Origin: Furfurilactobacillus rossiae DSM 15814
Lineage (GTDB): Bacteria > Bacillota > Bacilli > Lactobacillales > Lactobacillaceae
Direction of reading: 5' to 3'
DNA length: 64,000 bases
Assembly: GCF_000428925.1 (NCBI RefSeq)
Contig: NZ_AUAW01000010.1
Location: 1 to 64,000 of the forward strand
The position numbers and the translations under genes are program-made. Under the pieces are notes generated by a model. That model was not told the origin of the DNA. It searched no databases and was given only the letters and a program-made list of their open reading frames with translations. How positions within the stretch are numbered: the stretch's first letter is position 1; each line of letters starts with the position of its first letter. Of the stretch, positions 6,688-15,821 are shown in pieces.

Positions 6688-8031
6688 TTAAGCCTTAGGT
6701 ACATGAATAGTTGTCATAAACTGATTGCCATCAATCGTTTGTTCAACAGTTATACCTTGTTTTGCCAAACGACGAATATTGCTCATGCCGATTCCCATGT
6801 GACCCCGCTTCGTTGATACGCCAACTTGAGAAGCCTTAGTCAGATCAAAAGTGACATCATGCGGAATCGTATTTGTGACTTGAAAGACGTTACATTTTTC
6901 GGACGGTGCGGCGCTTAACTTAACGTGTTTATCGCTTTCGAATGCAGCATCAAGCGCATTGTCAAGGACATTTCCAAAAATTCGAACAAGGTCAACAGAA
7001 CGTTCTTCACGAAGTTTAATCTCCTCGTTGATGCGGACCTCAAACTTAATGTGGCGTTTTTCGGCTTCAAGTAGCTTTGAGTACAGTAATCCTTTTACGT
7101 AACCGCTGTTTAAATAACGTAGCCGTTCAATTTCGCCATCGCTGATGCTTTCAATCCGCTGATTATTGTCATGCGTAACCTGCGCAAAATAGTGTTGTAG
7201 CTCCTTGTCGTTTGAACGCCGAACAAAATAACTCAGGCCCAGTAAAATATTCTGATAATCGTGTGACACTTTATGCATTTCTTCATTCATCCGACTAACT
7301 GATGCATCATAACCGCGTAAGTTTTCTAACAACTGTTCACTGCGTGATTGTTCAAAACGTGATAATACAAGGTAATAATAAAAACCGCCTAGCAACATCC
7401 CTAAAATCATGGTGAGGTCGGTCAAAAATTGGAGCTTTTGGTCCAACGCCGCTGATAAAGAGACAAAGTAAACCATAAAGTAAATGGCAACTAACGTGTA
7501 GTCGGACCCATCCGGTCGCAGAACAACCAGCCGATCTATGACATGATAACGTTTGTTTAATCGCCCTGCGATAAGACCGAATATTGGAAATAAAATCATT
7601 GCGAGCAGAACAGCCATTAATTGATTTAATTCCATTGCGAGATTAAACTTCTTGTCAAAGATGGTGCGTGTATAAATGGTCAATGTTGGTGTCAAAAAGA
7701 ATTGAATGATGAGGCCAAGCACCCCACCAACAAAACGGCGAAACGAGTCAAAAATCACTAATAATGGCACAACCGTAATCCAGTTAATTCTGGTAACCCA
7801 AGTCAACATTAAGCTATTAACGACAAAAAATGGCAAGATTGCAGGCACCCCTTTGGGCCATGTTGGTCCCGCTGCCATTAAACCTAGTCCCACAAGCTCA
7901 GCCACTATTGTTAGACCGAACCAAATCCATATTTGCCTTTTCGTTATTGTCTTGCGCATCGCAAAACAAAAAAATAGCCACGTCAGTAATGCACTTTGGC
8001 TCGTAATTATAAATACAATGGTGTTAAGCAC
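6688..8031 (-). CDS. AgrC-like sensor histidine kinase (GHKL), orphan
   Basis: Membrane sensor kinase of the peptide-pheromone type (HPK10). The 447-aa protein has six or seven hydrophobic segments over residues 1-225, a linker, the phosphoacceptor region EMHKVSHDYQN (His257 likely), the N box FGNVLDNALDAAFES (352-366) and the G box GHMGIGMSNIRR (about 413-424); the ATPase domain is the short GHKL kind. GTG start with GAGAGG upstream. Kinases of this type normally pair with a LytTR regulator and an AgrB/AgrD pheromone system; none is in this window. Its 3' end faces the large ncRNA. Confidence 0.87.
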   Translation of the reverse strand: MLNTIVFIITSQSALLTWLFFCFAMRKTITKRQIWIWFGLTIVAELVGLGLMAAGPTWPKGVPAILPFFVVNSLMLTWVTRINWITVVPLLVIFDSFRRFVGGVLGLIIQFFLTPTLTIYTRTIFDKKFNLAMELNQLMAVLLAMILFPIFGLIAGRLNKRYHVIDRLVVLRPDGSDYTLVAIYFMVYFVSLSAALDQKLQFLTDLTMILGMLLGGFYYYLVLSRFEQSRSEQLLENLRGYDASVSRMNEEMHKVSHDYQNILLGLSYFVRRSNDKELQHYFAQVTHDNNQRIESISDGEIERLRYLNSGYVKGLLYSKLLEAEKRHIKFEVRINEEIKLREERSVDLVRIFGNVLDNALDAAFESDKHVKLSAAPSEKCNVFQVTNTIPHDVTFDLTKASQVGVSTKRGHMGIGMSNIRRLAKQGITVEQTIDGNQFMTTIHVPKA

Positions 8032-8146
8032 ATTGTCATCCTCTCAGTCATTGTTTCTATCATAATCATATACTTTTTTTAGCAGATTCAGCCGTTTAAA
8101 AGTGTCTTAAACACACATTTTATGTACTATCAGAAAGCGTGATCTA

Positions 8147-9007
8147 ATGACATTTCAAATTTCTCCGCACACCCAGATCAGCCACGTCACTTTACGCGTT
8201 CACGATCTTGTCAAAATGACCAACTTTTACACCCAACAAGTTGGTCTCATGGTCTTGCAACAAACGTCAAAAAATTCTGTTTTAACGATTCCAGGCGATG
8301 AACGCCCGCGGTTAACCCTTAGGCAAGGTTATGACACCATCCGTAACTTACAGACAACCGGACTTTATCACACGGCCTGGGTGCAACCAACACACCGTGC
8401 CCTGGCCAACACGCTACAGCATTATCAACAAAATCACATCCCTGTATTTTTAGCGGCCGATCATCGTTTTAGCCAGTCCTTATACGTTTGGGATCCAGAA
8501 ATGAATGCTGTGGAAGTGTATTATGACTTTCCTCGGAAAAACTGGCTAGTGCTGCCAGATGGTCGCATGCCACAACGAACGATTACGTTGGATACAGATG
8601 CGTTACTTCGCGAAGCAGACAGTCACTGGCAGGGCTTGGCTGTGGGCTCTAGGCTGGGGCACATTCATTTACGTGTCAGCCAGTTGTCAGTAAGTACGCG
8701 TTTTTACAAACAGACACTGGGATTTGACCTCAAGGATTGGTTGGTACCCCATGCTTCTTTTCTAGCCGCTGACGGTTATCACCACCACATCGCGTTGAAC
8801 GATTGGCACGGTCCTTATCCAAAAATGGCCCCTAATCAAACCGGATTGATGGATTTTGACATTGATGTTGGCACACGTTCTGGATGGCAGGCACTACTTC
8901 AACAACTAACCGACCAACACTATCCATTTGAACAGCCGGACGAACAAATCCAACTTTCCGACCCAGATCTAAATACGCTCAATCTTGTCTTTGGTGAAGA
9001 TCAATAA
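8147..9007 (+). CDS. Two-domain VOC (glyoxalase/extradiol dioxygenase fold) protein, CatE-like
   Basis: A 286-aa cytosolic protein with two vicinal-oxygen-chelate modules: residues 10-130 (ISHVTLRVHDLVKMTNFYTQQVGL) and 168-280 (LGHIHLRVSQLSVSTRFYKQTLGF). Possible metal ligands are the His of SHVTL, the His of LGHIHL and late Glu/His residues (WDPEMNAVEVYYDFP). The layout is that of B. subtilis CatE-like proteins, annotated as catechol 2,3-dioxygenases; aromatic cleavage is unproven in lactobacilli and an aldehyde or thiol detoxification role is equally possible. Single gene, divergent from the kinase, with a terminator after it at 9045-9097. Confidence 0.8.
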   Translation: MTFQISPHTQISHVTLRVHDLVKMTNFYTQQVGLMVLQQTSKNSVLTIPGDERPRLTLRQGYDTIRNLQTTGLYHTAWVQPTHRALANTLQHYQQNHIPVFLAADHRFSQSLYVWDPEMNAVEVYYDFPRKNWLVLPDGRMPQRTITLDTDALLREADSHWQGLAVGSRLGHIHLRVSQLSVSTRFYKQTLGFDLKDWLVPHASFLAADGYHHHIALNDWHGPYPKMAPNQTGLMDFDIDVGTRSGWQALLQQLTDQHYPFEQPDEQIQLSDPDLNTLNLVFGEDQ

Positions 9008-9044
9008 TGCGGTCCACCTGAAAAACGAGTAGCGTTTTCATCCA

Positions 9045-9097
9045 AAATAACGACTGTTTGGCCCACATTATGACGTGGTCACAAACAGTCGTTATTT
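9045..9097 (+). terminator. Bidirectional intrinsic terminator
   Basis: AAATAACGACTGTTTG (9045-9060) is fully complementary to CAAACAGTCGTTATTT (9082-9097). It lies between the convergent VOC and SDR genes. Confidence 0.85.
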
Positions 9098-9186
9098 ACG
9101 CTACTATGCTTTAAGTTAGAGTGACAATACCTGCATCGCCACGCGCTATGCGGACGAAAGTTACATATTAATAGCTCCGCTCCATA

Positions 9187-9828
9187 CTAGTACCAGCTAG
9201 GTTTTGCCCCATCCGTGTTAGGCTTGTTGACTCCTAATGAAGCGCGAATGTGTTTTGTCGGATCCGTGATTAAGCTTGTGACAACCGCAGCAATACTCTT
9301 ACGGGACACTTCTGTACCTTTGAAGGCATCACCCTTGTTTGTCAATTCATAATCAATCTCGTCTTGGTTTTGTAACCAAGCAGGTCGGATAATCGTGTAA
9401 TCTAGGTCTGAGTCCTCAACCACTTTTGCGGCAGCCGCATATGATGGCAAATACCCATCATCCAACATTTGATGGTTCCATTTCCCGAACGCACCAGGCA
9501 CTTCATCATAGATACCGAGTGTTGAAATCCATACCAGACGATTAACACCCGCTTCATTCATTGCCTTAACAACTTGTTGCGCTTGCGTTTCAATATTTGA
9601 ACCTGCTAAATTGGCATAAACAACGTCCTGCCCCTTCATGGCTTGAGCAAGGTCGTCCGCGTTGGCCGCGTCTCCGGTAACCACTGTTTCTCGTTGTTCA
9701 TCGCTAACTGCAATCTTTTCAGGATGGCGTAGAAACAGTGTCATCATTGCATCCGTTTCTGCCAATAACATGGTTTCAGTTAATTTCGCAATCTTTCCAC
9801 CGGCACCTAAAATTAAAACATGTTGCAT
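9187..9828 (-). CDS. NAD(P)-binding SDR/NmrA-type protein
   Basis: Atypical short-chain dehydrogenase of the NAD(P)H-binding (YwnB/SDR_a5) group, 213 aa. The Rossmann signature HVLILGAGGKIAKL is at residues 3-16; VYANLAGSN follows the fourth strand, and WISTLGIYDEVPG and SYAAAAKVVEDSDLDYTIIRPAWL mark the later core. The catalytic Tyr-Lys pair appears as SYAAAAK. The substrate is unknown; some members are redox sensors, not enzymes. ATG start has AAGGAGG 6 nt upstream. Single gene. Confidence 0.85.
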   Translation of the reverse strand: MQHVLILGAGGKIAKLTETMLLAETDAMMTLFLRHPEKIAVSDEQRETVVTGDAANADDLAQAMKGQDVVYANLAGSNIETQAQQVVKAMNEAGVNRLVWISTLGIYDEVPGAFGKWNHQMLDDGYLPSYAAAAKVVEDSDLDYTIIRPAWLQNQDEIDYELTNKGDAFKGTEVSRKSIAAVVTSLITDPTKHIRASLGVNKPNTDGAKPSWY

Positions 9829-9925
9829 AATGAACCTCCTTAAATGGTCGTGTGATTTTCAATTTCAATTGTAATTATAAACATTACAATTGAAAGTTCA
9901 ACTAAAACCACTTTTTTGCCTTTTA

Positions 9926-9976
9926 ATAAAAAAAGTCCCATGCTCCAGATTTCCTTGCGGTAATCGGGCATGAAAC
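9926..9976 (-). terminator. Terminator after the uracil-DNA glycosylase gene
   Basis: On the minus strand GTTTCATGC (from 9976) pairs with GCATGGGAC (to 9935) using G-U pairs, followed by seven T. It ends the helicase-glycosylase unit. Confidence 0.6.
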
Positions 9977-9995
9977 GTTTCTTAAAAAGTTTTTA

Positions 9996-10610
9996 TTATA
10001 GGAAAGTCTTTAGCATTTTTAAATCATCCTCAACCAGCGAACGTTTGCTGGGAAAACGACGGACATAAGACGGATGAAACAGCGGGAATAATGAATATGT
10101 TCGCACACTTGGCCTGAACTTTTCTACTGCTGCATGGAAAGTTAAAATCGGCATCTTCATTAATTCACCGTGAACTTGAGTGATTTTCATCTTGTTACCC
10201 AGCAAACGCTGCAAGCCAGTGTTCCCCAGCGGAACAAGTAACGTTCCGGCCGGCAAAGCCGCCAATTCATGATCCAATAATGGCGCAAATGCCTTCAACT
10301 CCGCCTGAGTTGGGCGTCGATCACGTTTGCGACCATTCTTCTCTGTAAATGGCCGTGCTCGAACGGCTCCAGTCATGTAGATTTCATCGCGAGTAAGGCC
10401 AAGCAATGCCAGCCAATCGTTCAATTCCGTCCCGGCTGGTCCCTGAAAACCGTGACTTAATTCTGCCTCTTTTGCCCCTGGCGCCTCACTAACAAGCACT
10501 AGTTTAGGCGTCAACGAACCTTCTCCAGGAACAAAACCCTCTAAATTTTCGTTAGCGTCAATTAATTCATGAGCATGTTGAATAAGTGCTGGTGTTAAAA
10601 ATGTGGCCAC
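9996..10610 (-). CDS. Uracil-DNA glycosylase family protein
   Basis: DNA repair enzyme of the uracil-DNA glycosylase superfamily, 204 aa. Motif 1 is LVSEAPGAKEAE with GFQGPAGTELNDWL after it (about 37-67); motif 2 is the late LFPLFHPSYVRR (about 174-185). The four iron-sulphur cysteines of family 4 enzymes are absent, so it is closer to the iron-free UDG-like group common in Firmicutes. It follows the helicase gene with a 1-nt gap; its GTG start is preceded by AAGGAG, which overlaps the helicase stop. The pairing suggests a joint repair role. Confidence 0.82.
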   Translation of the reverse strand: MATFLTPALIQHAHELIDANENLEGFVPGEGSLTPKLVLVSEAPGAKEAELSHGFQGPAGTELNDWLALLGLTRDEIYMTGAVRARPFTEKNGRKRDRRPTQAELKAFAPLLDHELAALPAGTLLVPLGNTGLQRLLGNKMKITQVHGELMKMPILTFHAAVEKFRPSVRTYSLFPLFHPSYVRRFPSKRSLVEDDLKMLKTFL

Positions 10611-10611
10611 A

Positions 10612-12999
10612 CTAAGACTCCTTTGTTTGTGATGCTTGTGTCTGTTTCCAAAATGCGTCTATGCAAGCTGACAATGCCTGGACATTGTTGACGCCTCGCC
10701 AAAAACGCCAATGTGGTGGAAATAGGTTTGAATAACGTGGTTGGCTGAAGCGTTGGTCCATCAAAAGGACAATGCCCTGATCATGACTGCTGCGAATCAA
10801 TCGTCCCGCCGCCTGCAGCACATTATTCAAGCCAGGCAATTGATACGCATACTCGAACCCATGACCGTTTGCTTCATCAAAATAGTCCCGAATGAGATCA
10901 GTCTCAACGTTTAAACCAGGCAGTCCAACGCTGACGATTCCCACGCCAATTAACCGATCCGCTGGCAAATCAATACCTTCAGAAAAAATCCCACCGAGGA
11001 CAGCAAAACCGACTAGTGACTGAGTGGCATCTGGTTGAAACTTCGACAAAAAAGCATCACGATCTGCGCTCTGCATTGCCGACTCCTGTTGAATCACCCG
11101 TTCGTCTGGGTAAGCCTGCCGATAGGCCTCAACAACGGTCGTCAGATAACCATGGGATGGAAAGAAAATGAGATAGTTGCCTGTTTTACCCGCCACTAGT
11201 GTATGAATACTCGTCAAAATCTTCAACAAATTGGCATCCCGCTGACGGTATGTCGTTTGGATATAATTTGCCACCAAAATTGCCTGGTGCCGGGGCTCAA
11301 ACGGCGATGGCAGCTGATAAGTGATACCATCCTCATCAACGCCCAGCACCTGTTGGTAATAACTAAGCGGTGTCACAGTTGCGGAAAATAGAACGGCACC
11401 ACGACCCAAATGCATCGACTGATTAAGAAACGAGCTGGGATCCAAACAAACTAGTCGCACACAGAGTCCACGATTTGTTTGAAACAATCGCGTTCGATAC
11501 TCTTCGCCATAATTATCGCTTAACCGAACATAGTCTAGACAGGCAAAGTAAGCGTCCAGCACCTTTTGTAGTTCTTCGCCATCTTCCTGCTTTGGTAGCC
11601 AATCAGAAATGAAATCGTTAAAGTGTTGTAGCTCCTCAACAAATGACGTCAGTGGAGGCTGAATGGTGAGATTCTCCGATTGTTCATCGTCCAATAAGGA
11701 TGCCAATGCCTTGAAGGTTTTAACCAGCGTGTTGACATGGCGATGGAAGCCGCGATCTCCTTTGAACAGTGGTTTTAGCTCCTTGATCGACTGTTCATCC
11801 ACACTAGTTGAGTACATTTCTCGTGCCCGGCTTAACAGATTATGAACTTCATCAATAAGGAAGAAATTGTCTTCGTCCTTCTCGCTAAAGAATCGTTGCA
11901 GATACACTAATGGATCAAATAAATAATTATAATCACAAACAATGATGTCACAGAATAGGCTGATGTCCAAAGAAAACTCAAATGGATCCAACGTATGCTT
12001 GCGCGCATACGTTTCAACAACTTCCCGGGTAATCTGGTATTCATGTGTCAAAACATCCATCAACGCTGGCTTCAATCGATCATAGTACCCCAGCATAAAC
12101 GGATTATCCGTCGGTGCAACGTCGACTTCCTCCGGAAACGTAATTGTTTCTTTAGCTGTTAATGTGATGCTCTTCAGTAAAAGACCTTGAGTAGCCATTA
12201 AAGATAAAGCATCTTCGGCAACACGCCGCGTGCTTTGCTTGGCAGTCAGGTAAAACGTCCGCTGAATAAGCCCTTCACCCATTGCTTTAATCGTCGGAAA
12301 CAACGTTGAAATCGTTTTTCCCGTGCCAGTCGGTGCCTCCACCAACATTTGCTTTTTTAGCATAATGGATTTATAGGTTGCCACTGCCAACTCATGTTGA
12401 CCAGTGCGGTAAGTAGCGTATGGAAACTTTAGTGACGAAATCGTTTGATCTCGCTGAGTACGCATATCGGCCCGTAAAATTAGCCAAGACTCATACTCAT
12501 CAATGAGAGTATGAAAGAATTTTTGCGACTCTTCAAACGACCATTCTTGCTCCCGAATTGTCACTTTGTCTTCGTTTGTTTGATAATACGTAAGTTGTAG
12601 TGTCACGTGATCTCGTTGTTGATCTTTCATCAACAAATAGCCATATACTTTCACCTGGCCCCAGAAGAGTGTCAGAGTACTCTCTGGCACATCTTCAAAG
12701 ACTAAATCAGAGGTTTTGATTTCCTCAATATGTAACTGATCATCTGCCTCAAAAATGCCATCAGCGCGCCCGTGAATGCTGTAACTTTGATCATTCATCG
12801 TCACAGTCGTCTTTAACCCAACCTCTTTTTGATAATCTGGATGATCTTTAAGCCGTTGCTTTTGTAGGCGGCGATGAATATTCGCACCAGCGAGTGCCGT
12901 ATTGCTGCTAGCATCTGTTTGTGGATTTAAATCGCCACTTCGTAAGACAAATTCTACCAATTCACGGATACCTAGTTTGATTGTCGCCACGTCACTCAC
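10612..12999 (-). CDS. DinG/XPD-like DNA helicase with N-terminal PD-(D/E)XK-type domain
   Basis: Superfamily 2 helicase, 795 aa. The N-terminus (about 1-180) looks like a RecB/Cas4-type nuclease: IHRRLQ, GRADGIFEADDQLHIEEIKTSD (residues 77-98) gives the D...EIK motif. Helicase motifs follow: Walker A VEAPTGTGKT (220-229), DEVH box (383-386), ILFSATVTPLSYY, and motif VI AAGRLIRSSHDQG near 740. Between motifs Ia and II only two cysteines are seen (FCDIIVCDYN), so the four-Cys iron-sulphur site of XPD/DinG is missing. Operonic with a uracil-DNA glycosylase, which suggests repair of damaged DNA. Start is one of two in-frame GTG codons (12999 or 12990). Confidence 0.85.
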   Translation of the reverse strand: MSDVATIKLGIRELVEFVLRSGDLNPQTDASSNTALAGANIHRRLQKQRLKDHPDYQKEVGLKTTVTMNDQSYSIHGRADGIFEADDQLHIEEIKTSDLVFEDVPESTLTLFWGQVKVYGYLLMKDQQRDHVTLQLTYYQTNEDKVTIREQEWSFEESQKFFHTLIDEYESWLILRADMRTQRDQTISSLKFPYATYRTGQHELAVATYKSIMLKKQMLVEAPTGTGKTISTLFPTIKAMGEGLIQRTFYLTAKQSTRRVAEDALSLMATQGLLLKSITLTAKETITFPEEVDVAPTDNPFMLGYYDRLKPALMDVLTHEYQITREVVETYARKHTLDPFEFSLDISLFCDIIVCDYNYLFDPLVYLQRFFSEKDEDNFFLIDEVHNLLSRAREMYSTSVDEQSIKELKPLFKGDRGFHRHVNTLVKTFKALASLLDDEQSENLTIQPPLTSFVEELQHFNDFISDWLPKQEDGEELQKVLDAYFACLDYVRLSDNYGEEYRTRLFQTNRGLCVRLVCLDPSSFLNQSMHLGRGAVLFSATVTPLSYYQQVLGVDEDGITYQLPSPFEPRHQAILVANYIQTTYRQRDANLLKILTSIHTLVAGKTGNYLIFFPSHGYLTTVVEAYRQAYPDERVIQQESAMQSADRDAFLSKFQPDATQSLVGFAVLGGIFSEGIDLPADRLIGVGIVSVGLPGLNVETDLIRDYFDEANGHGFEYAYQLPGLNNVLQAAGRLIRSSHDQGIVLLMDQRFSQPRYSNLFPPHWRFWRGVNNVQALSACIDAFWKQTQASQTKES

Positions 13000-13065
13000 C
13001 TCGCCCTTTCTGAAAAATGTCTCCGTCTACTTTAGCACAAGAAGAAGTTAAATTCAGAACTTGTC

Positions 13066-13294
13066 ATGGGTAAGGAAGAACGTAGTCTCGCGTCTATGTT
13101 CAAGCACAAAGAAAAAATGAGCCCACTCCTAATTGAAGAGTTAGACTCAATCCTCTCAATGACCGTTCACCACACGTTTCGTAAAACAAACTGGTCGTTT
13201 CATTTATGTCAAACTACCGGCCGAATTTGCATTGCACAATCTTGCTGGTGCAGAATATCAGCACGCCACAAATGAATCTATTTTGCTGTTGTAG
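13066..13294 (+). pseudogene. Possible small gene broken by a frameshift
   Basis: From ATG 13066 the frame reads MGKEERSLASMFKHKEKMSP ... SMTVHHTF, then turns into unnatural sequence. Near 13186 a one-base shift leads to a natural-looking continuation, VKQTGRFIYVKLPAEFALHN, ending at TAG 13294. Together they suggest a roughly 75-residue protein damaged by a 1-nt insertion. The end overlaps the convergent nucleoside hydrolase gene by 17 nt. No family recognised; could also be chance. Confidence 0.3.
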
Positions 13295-14222
13295 CCAATG
13301 TATCAATTAAATCGAAAAACTGTACACTATTCACAGTTTCAACCAACTTAATTGGCCGACCCGCAGCTGCTAATATCGTTCTACCAAGCGACGGTCCTTC
13401 CGTAATAACGTCACCATACACCAATTTAGTAGTGGTTATTTCTGGATGAGTTAAATAGCAAGTCGCCAAAACATCCCACAAAAAATACGTCGAATTTGCA
13501 ACAAAGTGCCTCAGCTCAGGCACTAACGCATAACTATTGCCTAAAAAATCAAAACCGACTTGTTGCCGACGATGTGCCCAGTGACGCCGCACGGAAGACG
13601 TTAAAGGCACGTTATTAGTACTTTCCAGCCCGACCATATCAACCTTGATTCCACTATTCCAAACCGTTTTAACAGCTTCTGCATCCCAAAAAGCGTTCCA
13701 TTCCGCGTGACCATCGGCTTCCGGTTCTTCAACATTTCCGCGATCAAGAAAAGTTCCACCCATCCATACTAAGCGTGCGATTTTATCTGTTAGTTCAGGT
13801 TGGCTATGGATAACTGTTGCTAAATCCGTTAACGGCCCCGTAAATAATAGCGTTATAGGCTCATTCGCCCCACTCAAGATTTGCTGTAAATGGTTCGCTG
13901 CAGTGTCGCCTCGTAATGGTGTTTTGATTGGCTCGTACTCGTTAAGCAAGGGCAACGCTGTCATAGAAAAAGTTTCCATGCGCCAAGCCGTTGGAAATGG
14001 ATGTCGTGTACCAGCATCCGAACTTGCAACTTCAATTGTTTTACCGCTGCCAAAACGATCAATAATCTTTCGAGTCGCTGAAGTGGCGGGCTCCACATAA
14101 CTGTCGGCACCCATTACCCCCACGCCAAGTAATTCCACTTCTGGCATTTGTAACAAAAGAAATAAGGAAGTTAAATCATCAACGCCACCATCATGGTTGA
14201 AATACACTTTCATCTCATTCAT
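13278..14222 (-). CDS. Nucleoside hydrolase-like protein with altered metal motif
   Basis: Member of the inosine-uridine nucleoside N-ribohydrolase (IUNH) fold, 314 aa from the ATG at 14222, chosen for AAGGAG 6 nt upstream. These enzymes bind calcium through DxDxGxDD and split nucleosides to ribose and base. Here the motif is NHDGGVDD: the first Asp, the usual catalytic base and metal ligand, is Asn. Other family blocks are present (LLFTGPLTDLATVIHSQPEL, LVWMGGTF, late FLWDVLATCYLTHPE with Asp but no His before it). It closes the PhnDCEE-like ABC operon with an 11-nt gap, so its ligand probably enters by that transporter. It may act on an unusual nucleoside or be a binding protein. Confidence 0.8.
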   Translation of the reverse strand: MNEMKVYFNHDGGVDDLTSLFLLLQMPEVELLGVGVMGADSYVEPATSATRKIIDRFGSGKTIEVASSDAGTRHPFPTAWRMETFSMTALPLLNEYEPIKTPLRGDTAANHLQQILSGANEPITLLFTGPLTDLATVIHSQPELTDKIARLVWMGGTFLDRGNVEEPEADGHAEWNAFWDAEAVKTVWNSGIKVDMVGLESTNNVPLTSSVRRHWAHRRQQVGFDFLGNSYALVPELRHFVANSTYFLWDVLATCYLTHPEITTTKLVYGDVITEGPSLGRTILAAAGRPIKLVETVNSVQFFDLIDTLATTAK

Positions 14223-14232
14223 TCCTTTCTCC

Positions 14233-15036
14233 TTAGCCCAGTTGTTTTCGCAACCAGCCCGATAAATAATCAATAATCGTCACCGTGATAATAATCCCAA
14301 TAAGGATGATGCCAACGCGACTCCAGGAACGCGTTTGAATTGCAAACAAAAGCGGCGTCCCAACGCCACCAGCGCCAACCATACCTAAAATGGTCGCGGA
14401 ACGGACTGATATTTCAAAACGATAAAGGCTGTAGGACGCAAATGCAGGCAACACTTGTGGCAGTGTAGCAAACATAAGACCATTCACAGCATTCCCACCG
14501 ACACTGGCAATTGATTCACTAGGACCAATATCGATTGCTTCTATTGATTCGGCAAAGAGTTTGCCTAACATCCCCACTGAATGCACGCCAAGTGCTAATA
14601 CACCCGCAAAGGCACCTGGTCCTACTGCTTTAATAAACATAATTGCTAACACAATCTCTGGAAAAGTTCTTACAACAGCCAAGATGACCCGGCCACTAGT
14701 GGACACAACTGAAAAGTGTCGTTGACGCCGCTTGGCTGCCCAAAAGGCGAACGGAATACTGATAAAAGCTGAGATAATGGTGCCAACAAACGCAATCGCC
14801 AATGTTTGGAGCATCACGCTAACTAGATCCTCGCCATTACCTTGGTACACGTAATGCCAATCAGGTTGTACAATGCCCATTAACACAGCTCTGGTAACTG
14901 CACCGGCTGACGACTGTACCTTACTAAAATTTATGCCGAAAATTCCCCATCCATAAACAAGTACAATAAGTAGGGCCCAAAACCAGCGACGTTTCAGATG
15001 ATTGTTTTTTGATAACTTATACTGTGTTGAATCCAT
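14233..15036 (-). CDS. phnE: PhnE-like ABC transporter permease 2
   Basis: Integral membrane permease, 267 aa, five or six hydrophobic segments, with the permease EAA-like loop (GPSESIASVGGNAVNGLMFATLPQVLPAF at about 172-200) that docks on the ATPase. It matches phosphonate-type (PhnE) permeases. Its ATG overlaps the stop of the preceding permease (TAATG), showing translational coupling. Together with the other permease it would form the membrane channel. The operon has no C-P lyase or phosphonatase, so phosphonate as substrate is only the family default. Confidence 0.85.
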   Translation of the reverse strand: MDSTQYKLSKNNHLKRRWFWALLIVLVYGWGIFGINFSKVQSSAGAVTRAVLMGIVQPDWHYVYQGNGEDLVSVMLQTLAIAFVGTIISAFISIPFAFWAAKRRQRHFSVVSTSGRVILAVVRTFPEIVLAIMFIKAVGPGAFAGVLALGVHSVGMLGKLFAESIEAIDIGPSESIASVGGNAVNGLMFATLPQVLPAFASYSLYRFEISVRSATILGMVGAGGVGTPLLFAIQTRSWSRVGIILIGIIITVTIIDYLSGWLRKQLG

Positions 15037-15821
15037 TACTGCAGACGCTCCCTTGCGAAGTTACTAACGCCGTCAATTGCTAAAACCACAACTAAAATCG
15101 CCAAAATAATAACTGCAGTTTGATCGTAGCGAAACTCGGATAACGATGTTTGTAACTGCTGACCAATACCGCCCGCCCCTAAATAGCCCAACACCGTTGA
15201 GGCCCTAACGTTAATTTCGAAAGTATACAAAATATAACTGACGAAACGGCTGTAAACTTGTGGTAAAACCGCAAAGACAACCATGGCACTACGTTTGCCA
15301 CCCGTCGTTAAAATAGCCTCAAGCGGGCCGTTGTCAATCGTTTCGATACATTCGTAAAATAGTTTTGTGATCATTCCAAATGAGAAAATCGTCAATGTCA
15401 GCACACCAGCATACGGACCAATACCTGCAATAGCTACAAAAAGCGCAGCAAGTAATAAATCCGGCAATGTGCGCACAATGTTAAAAACAATTCGCACTGC
15501 GCCAGTGATCCATTTGTTCGTGATGACATTGCGGGCTGCAATCACCGCAGCTGGAATCGCCAGGAGTGTGCCAACCGTAGTCCCAATAAGTGCCATTTGA
15601 ATGGTTTCCATCATTGGCTGAACAACAAATGGTGCAGATTTCCAGTCCGGATGCATCATATCCTTTAAAAGGGCCAAGAATTGGTCAAAGTTCTGAATTA
15701 AAGCATTAAAATCAAGCCTTAAAAACTTATTACTGACTATTAACAGGCCTATTAGTATGAGCAGACTGCCAACTAGCCGAACGTGAAATCGTTGTGCAAT
15801 TGTTCGCTTAGGGATTCTCAT
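15036..15821 (-). CDS. phnE: PhnE-like ABC transporter permease 1
   Basis: Permease of 261 aa, paralog of the next gene, with EAA-type loop [26 protein letters not shown] (about 163-188). N-terminal basic stretch [14 protein letters not shown] precedes the first membrane helix. The ATG overlaps the stop codon of the ATPase gene by four bases (ATGA). The pair of different permeases suggests a heterodimeric channel as in other PhnCDE1E2 systems. Confidence 0.85.
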   Translation of the reverse strand: MRIPKRTIAQRFHVRLVGSLLILIGLLIVSNKFLRLDFNALIQNFDQFLALLKDMMHPDWKSAPFVVQPMMETIQMALIGTTVGTLLAIPAAVIAARNVITNKWITGAVRIVFNIVRTLPDLLLAALFVAIAGIGPYAGVLTLTIFSFGMITKLFYECIETIDNGPLEAILTTGGKRSAMVVFAVLPQVYSRFVSYILYTFEINVRASTVLGYLGAGGIGQQLQTSLSEFRYDQTAVIILAILVVVLAIDGVSNFARERLQ

